NCBI RefSeq assembly: GCF_001307295.1
Contig: NZ_CP012700.1
Location: forward strand, 1,677,001 to 1,741,000
From: Sphingopyxis macrogoltabida
Lineage (GTDB): Bacteria; Pseudomonadota; Alphaproteobacteria; Sphingomonadales; Sphingomonadaceae
Direction of reading: 5' to 3'
Length of the DNA: 64,000 bases
Position numbers and translations under genes: made by a program. Within the stretch, counting starts at the first letter, position 1, and every line of letters starts with the position of its first letter. Under the pieces are notes generated by a model that worked only from the letters and a program-made list of their open reading frames with translations, did not search any database and was not told the origin of the DNA. Of the stretch, positions 1 to 9,028 are shown piece by piece.

Positions 1-1475
1 CCGTCTGGGCGGTTCCCGACGAAGATCCGGGCAACAAAGGCGGTTTTCGCGCGATCGTCGCGATTGCCGACGTCAGCTATTATGTCCGGCCCGACGGCGC
101 GCTCGATCGCGAAGCGCGGCGACGCGGCAACAGCGTCTATTTTCCAGACCAAGTCGTCCCGATGCTGCCCGAGACATTGTCGGCGGGCGTCTGCTCGCTG
201 AAAGCCGGGCAGGATCGCGCCGCGATGGCGTGCCATCTCGTGATCGACAAGCATGGCAAGGTGACGTCGTGGCGTTTCACACGCGCGCTGGTCCGGTTGC
301 GCGCCAACATTGCCTATGAACATGCGCAGGCGGCCTATGACGCCGACGAGCCCCGCGAGGGGTGGGATGCCGACGTCCTGCCGGCGCTCCGCAACCTCTG
401 GGCAAGCTGGACGCTGCTCGCAAAAGCGCGCGCGGCGCGCGACCCGCTCGACCTCGAATTGCCCGAGCGTCAGGTGATCCTAGACGAACAGGGCGGCATC
501 GCGGAAATCCGGGTTCGCGATCGCCTCGACGCGCACCGGCTGATCGAGGATTACATGATCGCGGCCAATGTCGCGGCGGCAAAGGCGCTCGAAGCGAAGA
601 AGTCACCAGTGATGTACCGCATCCACGAGCCGCCGAGCCGCGAGAAGCTCGTCAGCCTGAAGGACTATCTCGAAACCTTCGAACGGAGCTTCGCGCTCGG
701 GCAGGTCATCACCCCGGCAGTGTTCAACCGCCTGATCGACGGCTTTTCCGAAGACGATCGGCTGCCCGAAATCATGCAGGCGATTTTGCGCAGCCAGACG
801 CAGGCCTATTATGGCCCCGCCAACGCCGGCCATTTCGGCCTCGCGCTCGGCAGCTATGCGCATTTCACCTCACCGATCCGCCGTTACGCCGACCTGGTCG
901 TCCATCGCGCACTCGTCGATAGCTATCGCCTCGAAGTGCCCGGCAGGCCGAAGGACCTGCCCGCGCGCACCGGCCTTGGCGAGGCGGACGCCAAGGGCTT
1001 GTCGCACATCGGCGAAGCGATCAGCGCGCTCGAACGCCGCGCGATGGAGGCCGAGCGCGAGACTGTCGACCGTTATGTTGCCGCCTATCTGGCAACCAAG
1101 ACCGGCGAGATCGTCGCGGCGCGGATCACCGGCGTCCAGCCGTTCGGCTTTTTTGCAACGGTCGACGGGCTCGGCGGCGACGGGCTGGTGCCGGTGTCGA
1201 CGCTCGGCAGCGAGCGCTTTTTCTATGACGAGGCGGCTCGGACGCTCGACAGCGAGCATGGGCGGGTGAGCTATACGGTCGGCCAGCGGCTCGATCTGCG
1301 GTTGCTTGATGCCAACCCGATCAGCGGCGCGCTGCGCTTCGAACTGCCCAATGCGCCCGAGGGCGGTTTTCGCAATCGACCGCCGCGCCGCGACGGGGTG
1401 AAGAAGGCCGGCAAGCATATGGTCGGCAAACGCGGGCGTCCGGCGAATATCAAGCACAAGGGGCGGAAGCGCTGA
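1..1475 (+). CDS. rnr: Ribonuclease R, 3' part (5' end outside window)
   Basis: This is a 3'-5' exoribonuclease that degrades structured RNA in the cytoplasm. The reading frame is open from base 3, so the gene begins upstream; about 490 codons are visible. The first residues continue the RNB catalytic domain (VAIADVSYYVRP, then RRGNSVYFPDQVVPMLPE), just past the acidic metal-binding cluster, which is outside the window. The RNB core continues through HFTSPIRRYADLVVHRAL. An S1 RNA-binding domain follows (GEIVAARITGVQPFGFF), and the tail is very basic (ending KHKGRKR), as in RNase R rather than RNase II. The internal ATG at 162 is not the start, because conserved domain sequence lies upstream of it. 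Confidence 0.95.
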   Translation, partial: VWAVPDEDPGNKGGFRAIVAIADVSYYVRPDGALDREARRRGNSVYFPDQVVPMLPETLSAGVCSLKAGQDRAAMACHLVIDKHGKVTSWRFTRALVRLRANIAYEHAQAAYDADEPREGWDADVLPALRNLWASWTLLAKARAARDPLDLELPERQVILDEQGGIAEIRVRDRLDAHRLIEDYMIAANVAAAKALEAKKSPVMYRIHEPPSREKLVSLKDYLETFERSFALGQVITPAVFNRLIDGFSEDDRLPEIMQAILRSQTQAYYGPANAGHFGLALGSYAHFTSPIRRYADLVVHRALVDSYRLEVPGRPKDLPARTGLGEADAKGLSHIGEAISALERRAMEAERETVDRYVAAYLATKTGEIVAARITGVQPFGFFATVDGLGGDGLVPVSTLGSERFFYDEAARTLDSEHGRVSYTVGQRLDLRLLDANPISGALRFELPNAPEGGFRNRPPRRDGVKKAGKHMVGKRGRPANIKHKGRKR

Positions 1476-1502
1476 ACCCGTTACCTCCGCGGGAGCGACG
1501 TG

Positions 1503-2285
1503 TCAGTCCCCCGCCAGTTCCCGCAACAACGCCGCACTTTCCGCGTCGGCCGGAAAAAAGGCTTCGATCGCTAGTTCCGACAGGGTGATGTCGACCGGAG
1601 TGCCGAAGATCGTGACTGTCGAGACGAACGAGATGCGTCCGGCAGGGGTTTCCAGCGCCAGCGGCACCGCGATGCTGCTCACCGGCCCGGCGGCATTGTC
1701 GTTGGCCTCGACCGCATAGCCCGCGATCTCGTCGCGCAGCGATGCCAACGCCGGATCGGCACTCGCTTCGATCTGGAGGTCGAGCCGATGCAGGATATGC
1801 GCGCGCCACATCGCATAATTGGCGATCTGCGGTGCGAGGCCTTCGGGATGCAGCGCGAGGCGCAGCACATTGACCGGTGGCGCGAGGAGGTTGGGCGAAA
1901 CCTGCCCGATCAGGACCCCGACCGCGGCATTCGCAGCGACCATATTCCAGTGCCGGTCGACCGCGAGCGCCGGATAGGGCTCGTGCCCCTTCAGCACATG
2001 CTCGACGATCGCGCGCATCCCCGCCATTTCGGCGCTGTCGAGCGCGCGTTCTTGATAGTCGGGGGCATATCCCGCCGCGAGCAGCAACGCGTTGCGCGCG
2101 CGGTGCGGCACCTCGAGGCAATCGGCGATGCGCGCGAGCATCTGCGCGCTCGGCTTCGACCGACCCGTTTCGATAAAGCTCAGGTGGCGGGTCGAAATCT
2201 CGGTATCGAGCGCGAGGTCCATCTGACTCATCCGGCGGCGGGTGCGCCATTCGCGCAATTGTTCGCCCAGCGTCGCGACTTGCAT
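1503..2285 (-). CDS. XRE-family regulator with MmyB-like C-terminal domain
   Basis: A 260 aa DNA-binding regulator. Residues about 6-60 form an XRE helix-turn-helix (RRMSQMDLALDTEISTRHLS, then FIETGRSKPS). The rest matches the MmyB-like putative ligand-binding domain (NALLLAAGYAPDY, ALAVDRHWNMVAANAA) typical of actinobacterial and proteobacterial regulators of this type. It is divergent from the small membrane protein gene at 2406 with a 120-base gap, the usual arrangement of a regulator and its target; that link is inference. The start at 2285 gives the expected N-terminus directly before the helix-turn-helix. The ligand is unknown. Confidence 0.85.
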   Translation of the reverse strand: MQVATLGEQLREWRTRRRMSQMDLALDTEISTRHLSFIETGRSKPSAQMLARIADCLEVPHRARNALLLAAGYAPDYQERALDSAEMAGMRAIVEHVLKGHEPYPALAVDRHWNMVAANAAVGVLIGQVSPNLLAPPVNVLRLALHPEGLAPQIANYAMWRAHILHRLDLQIEASADPALASLRDEIAGYAVEANDNAAGPVSSIAVPLALETPAGRISFVSTVTIFGTPVDITLSELAIEAFFPADAESAALLRELAGD

Positions 2286-2333
2286 GAACGTCTCCTTTGT
2301 CCGGAGAGCTATACCTCAGCCTTCCTGTTTTCC

Positions 2334-2350
2334 ATTACCTCCGGCGTAAT
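2334..2350. promoter_or_regulatory. Weak inverted repeat between XRE regulator and membrane protein
   Basis: ATTAC and GTAAT arms are separated by 7 bases in the 120-base divergent gap. This is a possible operator of the XRE regulator, but the arms are short and could occur by chance. Confidence 0.25.
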
Positions 2351-2405
2351 CGACTGGCCGCATTTTCGGGATCACATGAGACGGGCATTTGAAAGGAGAA
2401 GCATC

Positions 2406-2798
2406 ATGTCCATCTTCAATCTCAAGAACACCCTGATCATCGACGCTATCACCTGCACGGCGTTGTTCATCCTCTGTGTGTTTGCGACCGCGACCGTCGC
2501 CGCACTGCTCGGCCTCCCCTCCGATGTGGTGACCGTTGCTGGCTGGATCGGCCTGCCTTCGGCGCTGCTGATGCTGTTCGTCGCCTATCAGAAAGCGCCG
2601 AGCAAAGGACTTGCCAACCTGATTGCGGTGGGCAACCTCGGCTGGGTCGCGGCAAGCTTTGCCGTGCTTGCAATCTTTGGCGGCCAGATGACGTGGCTCG
2701 GCATTGCTGTCGTCGCCGTCCAGGCGATCGTCGTCCTCGATCTTGCGATTTTCGAGGCGAAGGGCGCCGCCGCGCTGCCGCGGCTTGCAACCGCCTGA
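2406..2798 (+). CDS. Small four-helix membrane protein of unknown function
   Basis: A 130 aa protein with about four hydrophobic segments (around residues 10-35, 42-62, 72-93 and 96-115) and short loops, so probably an inner-membrane protein. The start at 2406 is chosen because AAAGGAGAAG lies just upstream; an in-frame extension to 1788 would overlap the opposing regulator gene. I do not recognise a family with a known function. Its divergence from the XRE/MmyB regulator suggests it is that regulator's target, possibly in a stress or substrate response. Confidence 0.75.
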   Translation: MSIFNLKNTLIIDAITCTALFILCVFATATVAALLGLPSDVVTVAGWIGLPSALLMLFVAYQKAPSKGLANLIAVGNLGWVAASFAVLAIFGGQMTWLGIAVVAVQAIVVLDLAIFEAKGAAALPRLATA

Positions 2799-2802
2799 GC
2801 CG

Positions 2803-3258
2803 CTAGCTCAGCGCATCGAGGCGGCTGATGTCGATGCCGCCCGGGACCAGCATCACCGGACAGGGGAGCGTGCCCGCATCCTGTCCGGTGAAATGCGCGA
2901 CCAAGGGTCCCGGCGCGCCTGACGACGCCGTCGCAAGCACCAGTGCCGCAATCTCCTCGTTCGCGCCGATCACCTCGCGCACCACCTCGGCGGGCTTGCC
3001 CGATTTGACCATGATCTGCGGCGTGACATTCGCTTCCTGCACCACCGCGTCGGCCGCCGCCGCGACCAGTTCCTCGGCATGTTCGCGCGCTTCGGCCTCG
3101 ATTGTCGCCTGGACGCCGCCGAAAGCCACGAAGTCCTGCGGGGCGACGATGGCGAGCACCATCACGCCGCCGCCCGTCCGCGCCGCGCGCCGGGCCGCAA
3201 AGCGCAGTGCCAGCGTCGCTTCGGGGCTGTCGTCGATCACCACCAGATACGTCCGCAT
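2803..3258 (-). CDS. Universal stress protein (UspA family)
   Basis: A 151 aa single-domain Usp. The first strand MRTYLVVIDDSPEATLALRF is typical, with the conserved Asp after the first beta strand. The C-terminal part reads LVLATASSGAPGPLVAHFTG and ends in CPVMLVPGG, as in UspA-fold proteins; the ATP-binding G-x2-G-x9-G-S/T motif is imperfect here. It is convergent with the membrane protein at 2406 (4-base gap). It probably acts as a soluble cytoplasmic stress-response protein; the partner is unknown. Confidence 0.85.
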   Translation of the reverse strand: MRTYLVVIDDSPEATLALRFAARRAARTGGGVMVLAIVAPQDFVAFGGVQATIEAEAREHAEELVAAAADAVVQEANVTPQIMVKSGKPAEVVREVIGANEEIAALVLATASSGAPGPLVAHFTGQDAGTLPCPVMLVPGGIDISRLDALS

Positions 3259-3428
3259 CGCCCCGACCCCTCGTTATGCTTTTGCAGCGCGAGATTGCTT
3301 CACATTCGTATGAAAGGCAAGTTCGGCCGCTGGACCTTGACCGGCGCAATGCTTATGGCGAGGAACAATCCGTAGCGGCAGGCATGCCCTGCAAGACTCA
3401 CGCCTGAAGATCGAGGACAAAAGCGACG

Positions 3429-4760
3429 ATGCCGATCGAACTCAAAATGCCCGCCCTTTCGCCGACCATGGAGGAGGGGACCCTTGCCAAATGGCTGGTG
3501 AAGGAAGGGGATGAGGTCAAATCGGGCGACCTGCTCGCCGAGATCGAAACCGACAAGGCGACGATGGAGTTCGAAGCGGTCGACGAAGGCGTGATCAGCC
3601 AGATCCTCGTCGCCGAGGGCACCGACAATGTGAAAGTCGGAACGGTGATCGCCGTGATCGCGGGCGAGGGTGAAGATGCGGGTGCCGCCAAGGCTGCTCC
3701 TGCACCGGCAGCGGCGGCCGCACCGGCTCCCGCCGAACCGAAGGCCGAGAAGCCTGCGCCGGCCAAAGACGTCGCCCCAGCGGAAGCTGGGGCCGCTCCC
3801 GTGAGCGCGCCGACGCCAGCGGTCCCAGCTTCCGCTGGGACGACGAAAGGTGGCGACCGCATCAAGGCGAGCCCGCTCGCGAAGCGCCTTGCCGCCGAGC
3901 AGGGCATCGACCTCAAGGCGTTGACCGGCACCGGCCCCGGCGGCCGCATCGTCAAGGCCGATCTTGAGGGCGCTCCTGCATGTGCCGTTGCACCCGCCGC
4001 CGCGCCGGCTCCTGTGGCTCCGGCAGCGGCGGCCGCACCCGCTGCCGCGGGCCCGATCCCCGATTTCGGCATCCCGCACGAGGACGAAAAGCTCAGCGGC
4101 ATGCGCAAGACGATCGCGCGCCGCCTGACCGAATCGATGCAACAATCGCCGCACATCTATCTGACCGTCGACATCCGCCTCGATGCGCTGCTCAAGCTGC
4201 GCGGCGAGCTCAACGCCAGCCTCGAAAGCCGCGGCGTCAAGCTCAGCGTCAACGACATGCTGATCAAGGCGCTCGCGATCGCGCTCGAACGCGTGCCCGC
4301 TTGCAACGTCAGCTTCGGCGGCGACGTGATGCGCCACTACAAGCGCGCCGACATCTCGGTCGCAGTCAGCATCCCGGGCGGCCTGATCACCCCGATCATC
4401 GTCGACGCGGGCGGCAAGTCGATGTCGAAAATCTCGACCGAAATGTCCGACCTCGCCGCGAAGGCGAAGGAAGGCAAGCTGCAGCCCGCCGAATATCAGG
4501 GCGGCACCGCCAGCATCTCCAACATGGGGATGATGGGGATCAAGCAGTTCACCGCGGTGATCAACCCGCCGCAGGCGATGATCATGGCGATCGGCGCGGG
4601 CGAGAAGCGGCCGTACATCGTCGACGATGCCCTGTCGGTCGCAACCGTGATGACCGCGACGGGCAGTTTCGACCACCGCGCCATCGACGGCGCCGACGGC
4701 GCGCTGCTCATGAAGACCTTCAAGGAACTGGTGGAAAGCCCGCTGGGGCTGGTCGCCTGA
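3429..4760 (+). CDS. pdhC: Pyruvate dehydrogenase E2, dihydrolipoyl acetyltransferase
   Basis: The core of the pyruvate dehydrogenase complex, which transfers acetyl groups from lipoyl-lysine to CoA. Domains in order: lipoyl domain at residues 1-78 with the lipoylation motif [12 protein letters not shown]; an Ala/Pro-rich linker; a peripheral-subunit-binding domain around residues 145-185 ([29 protein letters not shown]); a second Ala/Pro linker; and the catalytic domain from about 215 to the end, with the active-site sequence [13 protein letters not shown]. Length (443 aa) is normal. The E1 genes that usually precede pdhC are not here. The first linker carries an in-frame palindromic repeat (3770-3846), annotated separately. 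Confidence 0.95.
   Translation: MPIELKMPALSPTMEEGTLAKWLVKEGDEVKSGDLLAEIETDKATMEFEAVDEGVISQILVAEGTDNVKVGTVIAVIAGEGEDAGAAKAAPAPAAAAAPAPAEPKAEKPAPAKDVAPAEAGAAPVSAPTPAVPASAGTTKGGDRIKASPLAKRLAAEQGIDLKALTGTGPGGRIVKADLEGAPACAVAPAAAPAPVAPAAAAAPAAAGPIPDFGIPHEDEKLSGMRKTIARRLTESMQQSPHIYLTVDIRLDALLKLRGELNASLESRGVKLSVNDMLIKALAIALERVPACNVSFGGDVMRHYKRADISVAVSIPGGLITPIIVDAGGKSMSKISTEMSDLAAKAKEGKLQPAEYQGGTASISNMGMMGIKQFTAVINPPQAMIMAIGAGEKRPYIVDDALSVATVMTATGSFDHRAIDGADGALLMKTFKELVESPLGLVA
3770..3846. repeat. Palindromic REP-like pair inside the pdhC linker coding sequence
   Basis: Two inverted copies of a hairpin unit lie within the gene: CCAGCGGAAGCTGG at 3777-3790 and CCAGCTTCCGCTGG at 3826-3839. The flanks are also inverted (CGTCGCCCCAGCGG and CCGCTGGGACGACG). 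Intergenic relatives of this architecture occur at 40485 and 53241. The reading frame stays open and encodes an Ala/Pro/Thr-rich stretch in the flexible linker. Confidence 0.75.
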
Positions 4761-4769
4761 CGCGGGCAA

Positions 4770-5621
4770 TCAAATCGGCTTGCGCCACGTCGCGCTGAAG
4801 CTCGATCCGCCCATGCCGATCGACAGGCCGAACGGGCAGGTCAGGCTGGCGAGTGCGCGGGCGAGGCGCAGCTTCGCGGGCGACTGGCCCATCGCGGTGC
4901 GGGCGCGGCACCAGCTTTGCCCGCGGTCTTCCAGATCGATGTTGGTATAGCGGCGGAACGCGCGGAGGATCGGTAGCGGGTTGACGCCGCGCTGCATCGG
5001 TTCGCGGCGTAGGAGCCAGCGGTCGATAGCGCGCGGCCAGTAATTGACCAGCCAGCGCCCCGAATGCACCTCGCGCGGGGCCAGCCGGCTGGCGGTGCCC
5101 GACACGATGATGAGGCCGCCGGGTTTCAGCACTCGGTCGATCTCGGCCAGCACCGCCGGCAGATGATCGGGTGCGACATATTCGAGCACGCTGATGCACA
5201 GGATGATGTCGAAGCTGGCGTCGGCGAAGGGCAGGTGGCGCGTGTCGGGAAAGTGGCGCAGGTCGATGCGGTCGGCGACGCCATAGCGCGCGCAGTTTAG
5301 CCGCGCGAGGGAGACGGCGCCGGCGTCGACATCGATGGCGGTGACGCTTGCCCCGAGCGTCGCGGCGACGATCGAACTGGCCGCATAATTGCACCCGAAC
5401 TCAAGCAGCGCGGCGCCGTCGACGTCTCCCGCATAGGCTTCGATCAGGTGCCGCACGCCTTGCCATTCGACGCCGACATAGCCGCCGACCCAGCGGTCGT
5501 CGGGATCGAGGCCCATCTGTTCGGCCTGCGCGCGAAACTGCGCATCCATCGCCTTGTCGACGACGGCGGGCGCATCGGTGGCGGAACGGCGCGTGGGGGA
5601 ATAGCTATGGATCGGTTGCAT
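4770..5621 (-). CDS. Class I SAM-dependent methyltransferase
   Basis: A 283 aa protein. The SAM-binding motif I is LLEFGCNYAASSIVAATLG at about residues 90-108, followed by an acidic residue in VTAIDVDAGAVSLA. Motif IV is FDIILCISVLEYVAP, followed by LAEIDRVLKPGGLIIVSG. This is the Methyltransf_11/25 fold; the substrate cannot be told. The start MQPIHSYS at 5621 is preferred over longer in-frame starts because AGGA lies just upstream and the longer versions run into the divergent lpdA leader. It is convergent with pdhC (9-base gap) and divergent from lpdA, so it interrupts the usual pdhC-lpdA neighbourhood. Confidence 0.8.
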   Translation of the reverse strand: MQPIHSYSPTRRSATDAPAVVDKAMDAQFRAQAEQMGLDPDDRWVGGYVGVEWQGVRHLIEAYAGDVDGAALLEFGCNYAASSIVAATLGASVTAIDVDAGAVSLARLNCARYGVADRIDLRHFPDTRHLPFADASFDIILCISVLEYVAPDHLPAVLAEIDRVLKPGGLIIVSGTASRLAPREVHSGRWLVNYWPRAIDRWLLRREPMQRGVNPLPILRAFRRYTNIDLEDRGQSWCRARTAMGQSPAKLRLARALASLTCPFGLSIGMGGSSFSATWRKPI

Positions 5622-5790
5622 GGTCCTGAACGCGGCTCTAAGCGAAACGCGTGAAGCCATCCTTAACCGGCCTGAAACAAGAGCTTGCCGTAGCGGTCGG
5701 TCCGGCTCTCCGATTTGCGGTGGCGTCCTTGCCGCTCGGCGGTCTAAAGGATGTCCAGCTTTCACCGATCAGGCAAAAAGGGATGCCCGA

Positions 5791-7185
5791 ATGGCCAATA
5801 GTTACGACCTCATCGTTCTCGGTTCGGGCCCCGGCGGCTATGTCGCCGCGATCCGCGCCGCGCAATTGGGGCTGAAGACCGCGATCGTCGAGCGCGAGCT
5901 GCTCGGCGGCATCTGCCTCAACTGGGGCTGCATCCCGACCAAGGCGCTGCTGCGCTCGGCCGAAATCTATCACTATATGCAGCATGCCGGCGATTACGGG
6001 CTGAAGGCGGCCGAGATCAGCGCCGATATCGACGCGGTCGTGAAACGGTCGCGCGGGGTTGCGAAGCAGCTTAATCAGGGCGTCACGCACCTGATGAAGA
6101 AGCACAAGATCACCGTCCATATGGGCACCGGCAAGCTGACGGCGCCGGGCACGCTCGAAGTGACGGGCGAGAAGGGCAGCGAGACGCTGACCGCGAAGAA
6201 CATCATCGTCGCGACCGGCGCCCGCGCGCGCGACCTGCCGTTCGCGCCCGCCGACGGCAAGCGCATCTGGACCTATCGCCACGCGCTCGTGCCGCCCGAA
6301 ATGCCGAAGAAGCTGCTTGTCATCGGATCGGGTGCGATCGGGATCGAATTCGCGAGCTTCTACAAGGATATGGGCGCCGAGGTTACGGTCGTCGAAATGC
6401 TCGATCGGCTCGTGCCCGTCGAGGATGCCGATGTGTCGGCCTTCCTCGAAAAGGCACTCAAGAAGCAGGGCATGACGATCCACACCGGCGCTGGGGTCGA
6501 GGAGCTGAAGGCGACCGCGAACGGCGTCTCGGCGAAGATCAAGGGCAAGGACGGCAAGGTCGAAAGCGCCGAGTTCAGCCATGCGATCGTCGCCATCGGC
6601 ATCGTCCCGAACACCGAGAATATCGGGCTCGAAGCATTGGGCGTGAAAACGACCAAGGGCCATATCGACACCGACGCGATGTGCCGCACCAATGTCCCCG
6701 GCCTGTGGGCGATCGGCGACGTCACCGCGCCGCCGTGGCTCGCGCACAAGGCGATGCACGAATCGATCATCGCGGTCGAGGCGATCGTGGGTAATCATCC
6801 GCACGCAATGGACGTCCGCAACATTCCGGGCTGTACCTATTGCCGCCCGCAGATCGCCAGCGTCGGCCTGACCGAGGCGAAGGCCAAGGAACTGGGGTAT
6901 GAGGTCAAGGCCGGAACCTTCCCCTTCATCGGCAACGGCAAGGCGATTGCGCTCGGCGAGGCGGAAGGTTTCACCAAGACCGTGTTCGACGCGAAAACCG
7001 GCGAACTGCTCGGCGCACACATGATCGGCGCCGAGGTTACCGAACTCATCCAGGGCTATACGATCGGCAAGACCGCCGAGCTGGTCGAGGATGATTTCAT
7101 CGGCACCGTCTTCCCGCATCCGACATTGAGCGAAACGATGCACGAGGGCGTGCTCGCCGCATTCGGGCGGCCACTGCATATCTGA
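5791..7185 (+). CDS. lpdA: Dihydrolipoamide dehydrogenase (E3)
   Basis: An FAD flavoprotein disulfide reductase that reoxidises dihydrolipoamide in pyruvate and other 2-oxoacid dehydrogenase complexes. At 464 aa it has normal length. It shows the N-terminal FAD motif GSGPGGYVAAIRAAQLG, the redox-active disulfide GGICLNWGCIPTKALL, an NAD motif GSGAIGIEFASFYKDMGAEV, the second FAD motif GLWAIGDV, and the C-terminal active-site His in FPHPTLSE. The start MANSYD at 5791 follows AAGGGATG spacing; upstream in-frame codons are not conserved. It is the E3 partner of the pdhC product 1 kb upstream. Confidence 0.95.
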   Translation: MANSYDLIVLGSGPGGYVAAIRAAQLGLKTAIVERELLGGICLNWGCIPTKALLRSAEIYHYMQHAGDYGLKAAEISADIDAVVKRSRGVAKQLNQGVTHLMKKHKITVHMGTGKLTAPGTLEVTGEKGSETLTAKNIIVATGARARDLPFAPADGKRIWTYRHALVPPEMPKKLLVIGSGAIGIEFASFYKDMGAEVTVVEMLDRLVPVEDADVSAFLEKALKKQGMTIHTGAGVEELKATANGVSAKIKGKDGKVESAEFSHAIVAIGIVPNTENIGLEALGVKTTKGHIDTDAMCRTNVPGLWAIGDVTAPPWLAHKAMHESIIAVEAIVGNHPHAMDVRNIPGCTYCRPQIASVGLTEAKAKELGYEVKAGTFPFIGNGKAIALGEAEGFTKTVFDAKTGELLGAHMIGAEVTELIQGYTIGKTAELVEDDFIGTVFPHPTLSETMHEGVLAAFGRPLHI

Positions 7186-7206
7186 GGCCGTGCTGGCGGA
7201 TAGAAG

Positions 7207-7839
7207 TTGAACCCGTCGATCCTGCATTTCTCGCGCTGGGGCAATGTCTTCAAGACATTGTTCTTCGCGGGATTCGCGGCGCTGGCTTTCTTCTTCGCGG
7301 TGCTGCTCCATCGTGAGGCGGACGCGCCGCCGCAACGGGTTGCCTTGCCCGATATCGATCTGCCCGCACCGGCGCCGCACCGCGATCCGCTGGCGCCGGT
7401 CAAGATGCCCTTCCTTGTCGTCGCTGGCTGTGTCTGCCTCTTTTATGCCGGACGCCATGGCGCGCGAGCGATAGCACGGCAGGTCGCGGTGAGGATCGTC
7501 GACGGGCAACTTCACTTCCACGGAAGCCATGCCACCGCGCCGGCGATATTGCCCATTACCGATGTCGCGGAGTCGCTGTTCGACCGCGCCGACCGTCTGC
7601 CGGGTGAGGGCGACCGCGCGGCCCGGCTGGGCGCCCGGCTCCGCCACGGTCTCTACCTCCGCTATCGCACGCAAGGCGCGGCAGGCGAGCTGCGGCTGGT
7701 CGACAATGATTTCGACGGCGGCACCGAACAACTGTGCCGTTTTGCCGCGCATCTGGAGGCATGGCGCCAGTCGGCGGCGCGCACCACCATCGCGACTGAT
7801 TGCAGCGGCGGCGAAGCTTTGCCAGAAGGCTTGGCATGA
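7207..7839 (+). CDS. Unknown protein with two membrane segments
   Basis: A 210 aa protein with hydrophobic segments at about residues 15-35 and 65-84 and a soluble C-terminal half (from about residue 88). The predicted start is TTG at 7207, giving MNPSILHFSRWGN; no better ATG lies near. The stop overlaps the next gene's start (ATGA at 7836), so it is probably translated together with the PAP2 phosphatase. I do not recognise the family. The soluble half contains regularly spaced charged residues but no catalytic motif I can name. Confidence 0.6.
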   Translation: MNPSILHFSRWGNVFKTLFFAGFAALAFFFAVLLHREADAPPQRVALPDIDLPAPAPHRDPLAPVKMPFLVVAGCVCLFYAGRHGARAIARQVAVRIVDGQLHFHGSHATAPAILPITDVAESLFDRADRLPGEGDRAARLGARLRHGLYLRYRTQGAAGELRLVDNDFDGGTEQLCRFAAHLEAWRQSAARTTIATDCSGGEALPEGLA

Positions 7840-8489
7840 CGTTTTTATCGGATCGGCCTGCTTCGCCTTTTCCTGCCCGCGCGCTGTTGATCATCCTGCT
7901 GCTCTTCGCCGTGCTCAGCGGCGTCGTGATGGCAGGCTTTGCCGACGGCCTCGACCGTCGCATCGGAGGAGCGCTGGCGCTATCGGTCGACACGTCGCCG
8001 CACTGGCTGATCACCGCGATGCAATGGATCAGCTTCATCGGCGGCGGAACGCCGCGCTGGATCATCGTCATCCTGCTCTGCGGGCTTGTCTGGCGCTGGT
8101 GCGGGCCGCGCTGTGCGACGGCGCTCGCCGGGGCGTCGCTGCTGTCGAACCTTGCCTCCAGCCTGCTGAAGATCGCCTTCGGCCGCGCCCGGCCCGACCT
8201 CATCGAGCATCTGGACCATGTGTCGAGCGCCTCCTATCCCAGCGGCCATGCGACGAATGCGGCAGTCGTCTACCTGCTCCTCGCCTGGCTGACGCCGCCG
8301 CGCTGGCGGCCGCTGGCGTGGGCGCTTGCCGCGACCATGGTCGTCCTCAACGGCTTTTCGCGCATGACGCTCGGCGTCCATTGGGCGAGCGACATCGTCG
8401 GCGGAACGCTGCTCGGCGCGGCCTTTGCGTTGCTGGGGGCGTGGTGGGCCGGTGCGCGCAATGCGTCTCCGCCACTAAAGAATTTGTAA
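7836..8489 (+). CDS. PAP2-family membrane phosphatase
   Basis: A 217 aa integral membrane protein with the three phosphatase signatures of the PAP2 superfamily: KIAFGRARPD (K-x6-RP), SYPSGHATN (PSGH), and SRMTLGVHWASDIVGG (SR-x5-H-x3-D). About five or six hydrophobic segments flank them. Family members dephosphorylate phosphatidic acid, undecaprenyl diphosphate or phosphatidylglycerophosphate at the membrane surface; the substrate here is undetermined. It overlaps the upstream gene by ATGA, so the two are likely coupled. The 217 aa length fits the family. Confidence 0.9.
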   Translation: MTFLSDRPASPFPARALLIILLLFAVLSGVVMAGFADGLDRRIGGALALSVDTSPHWLITAMQWISFIGGGTPRWIIVILLCGLVWRWCGPRCATALAGASLLSNLASSLLKIAFGRARPDLIEHLDHVSSASYPSGHATNAAVVYLLLAWLTPPRWRPLAWALAATMVVLNGFSRMTLGVHWASDIVGGTLLGAAFALLGAWWAGARNASPPLKNL

Positions 8490-8533
8490 GCTCTCGCTGC
8501 TAATATTCGCCCGTGGGAAACGGGGGCAAGAAC

Positions 8534-8950
8534 ATGTCGCTTGGGAAAATTGTCGGGGTGATCGGCGGCCTGCTGCCGCTCGTCTATATCGGATATATGC
8601 TGCGTCATTTCATCGGCGTTGGCGGCGGCACGGCCGAAGGCATCGCCTGGATCGGCCTCGGCCCGACGGTGATCGGCCTGTCGATCGTCGGGATCCTGTT
8701 CGCCCTGCCGCTGATCGTCAAGCTGATCCGGGCCGGATCGGGCCTCAATCGCGTGCCCGGTGCCGGCAACCTGAAACCCGGCGAGGTGTCGTCGCCCGAA
8801 ACGATCGAGTTCGACGCCGATGCCGCCTTTGCCAACTATATGCGCGGGCGCGAAGCGCCAGGCGGAGCGGACCCGGTGGTGGAGCCGTTGCCGTCCGATC
8901 CGGCTTCGGTGACACCGCGTCCCGGCGGTTTCGGACGAAAGATCGTCTGA
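8534..8950 (+). CDS. Small membrane protein, unknown
   Basis: A 138 aa protein with two hydrophobic segments (about residues 5-25 and 38-62) and a polar C-terminal tail rich in Pro, Glu and Asp. The start MSLGKIVGVIGG at 8534 is preferred over a GTG at 8513. No family recognised. It follows the PAP2 gene by 44 bases on the same strand and precedes the exported amidohydrolase. Confidence 0.55.
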   Translation: MSLGKIVGVIGGLLPLVYIGYMLRHFIGVGGGTAEGIAWIGLGPTVIGLSIVGILFALPLIVKLIRAGSGLNRVPGAGNLKPGEVSSPETIEFDADAAFANYMRGREAPGGADPVVEPLPSDPASVTPRPGGFGRKIV

Positions 8951-9028
8951 CCCGATTTTTAGGCTGTCCTATTCAATCCCGTTTTGCCATCCAGTTTCCC
9001 GGATAACGAAAACGGGTTGGGGGCAAAT

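Noticed and set aside
1788..2405. Upstream in-frame extension of the small membrane protein at 2406
   Set aside because: It would lie antisense to the XRE regulator and lacks a ribosome-binding site, whereas AAAGGAGAAG precedes 2406.
3259..3428. Possible small gene in the gap before pdhC
   Set aside because: Short open frames exist on both strands but without a ribosome-binding site or recognisable sequence; nothing supportable.
5638..7752. Very long open frame (704 codons) on the minus strand opposite lpdA
   Set aside because: High-GC antisense artefact: the plus strand encodes a complete, conserved lipoamide dehydrogenase, and the antisense protein is low-complexity, Arg/Asp/Ala-rich with no recognisable domain.
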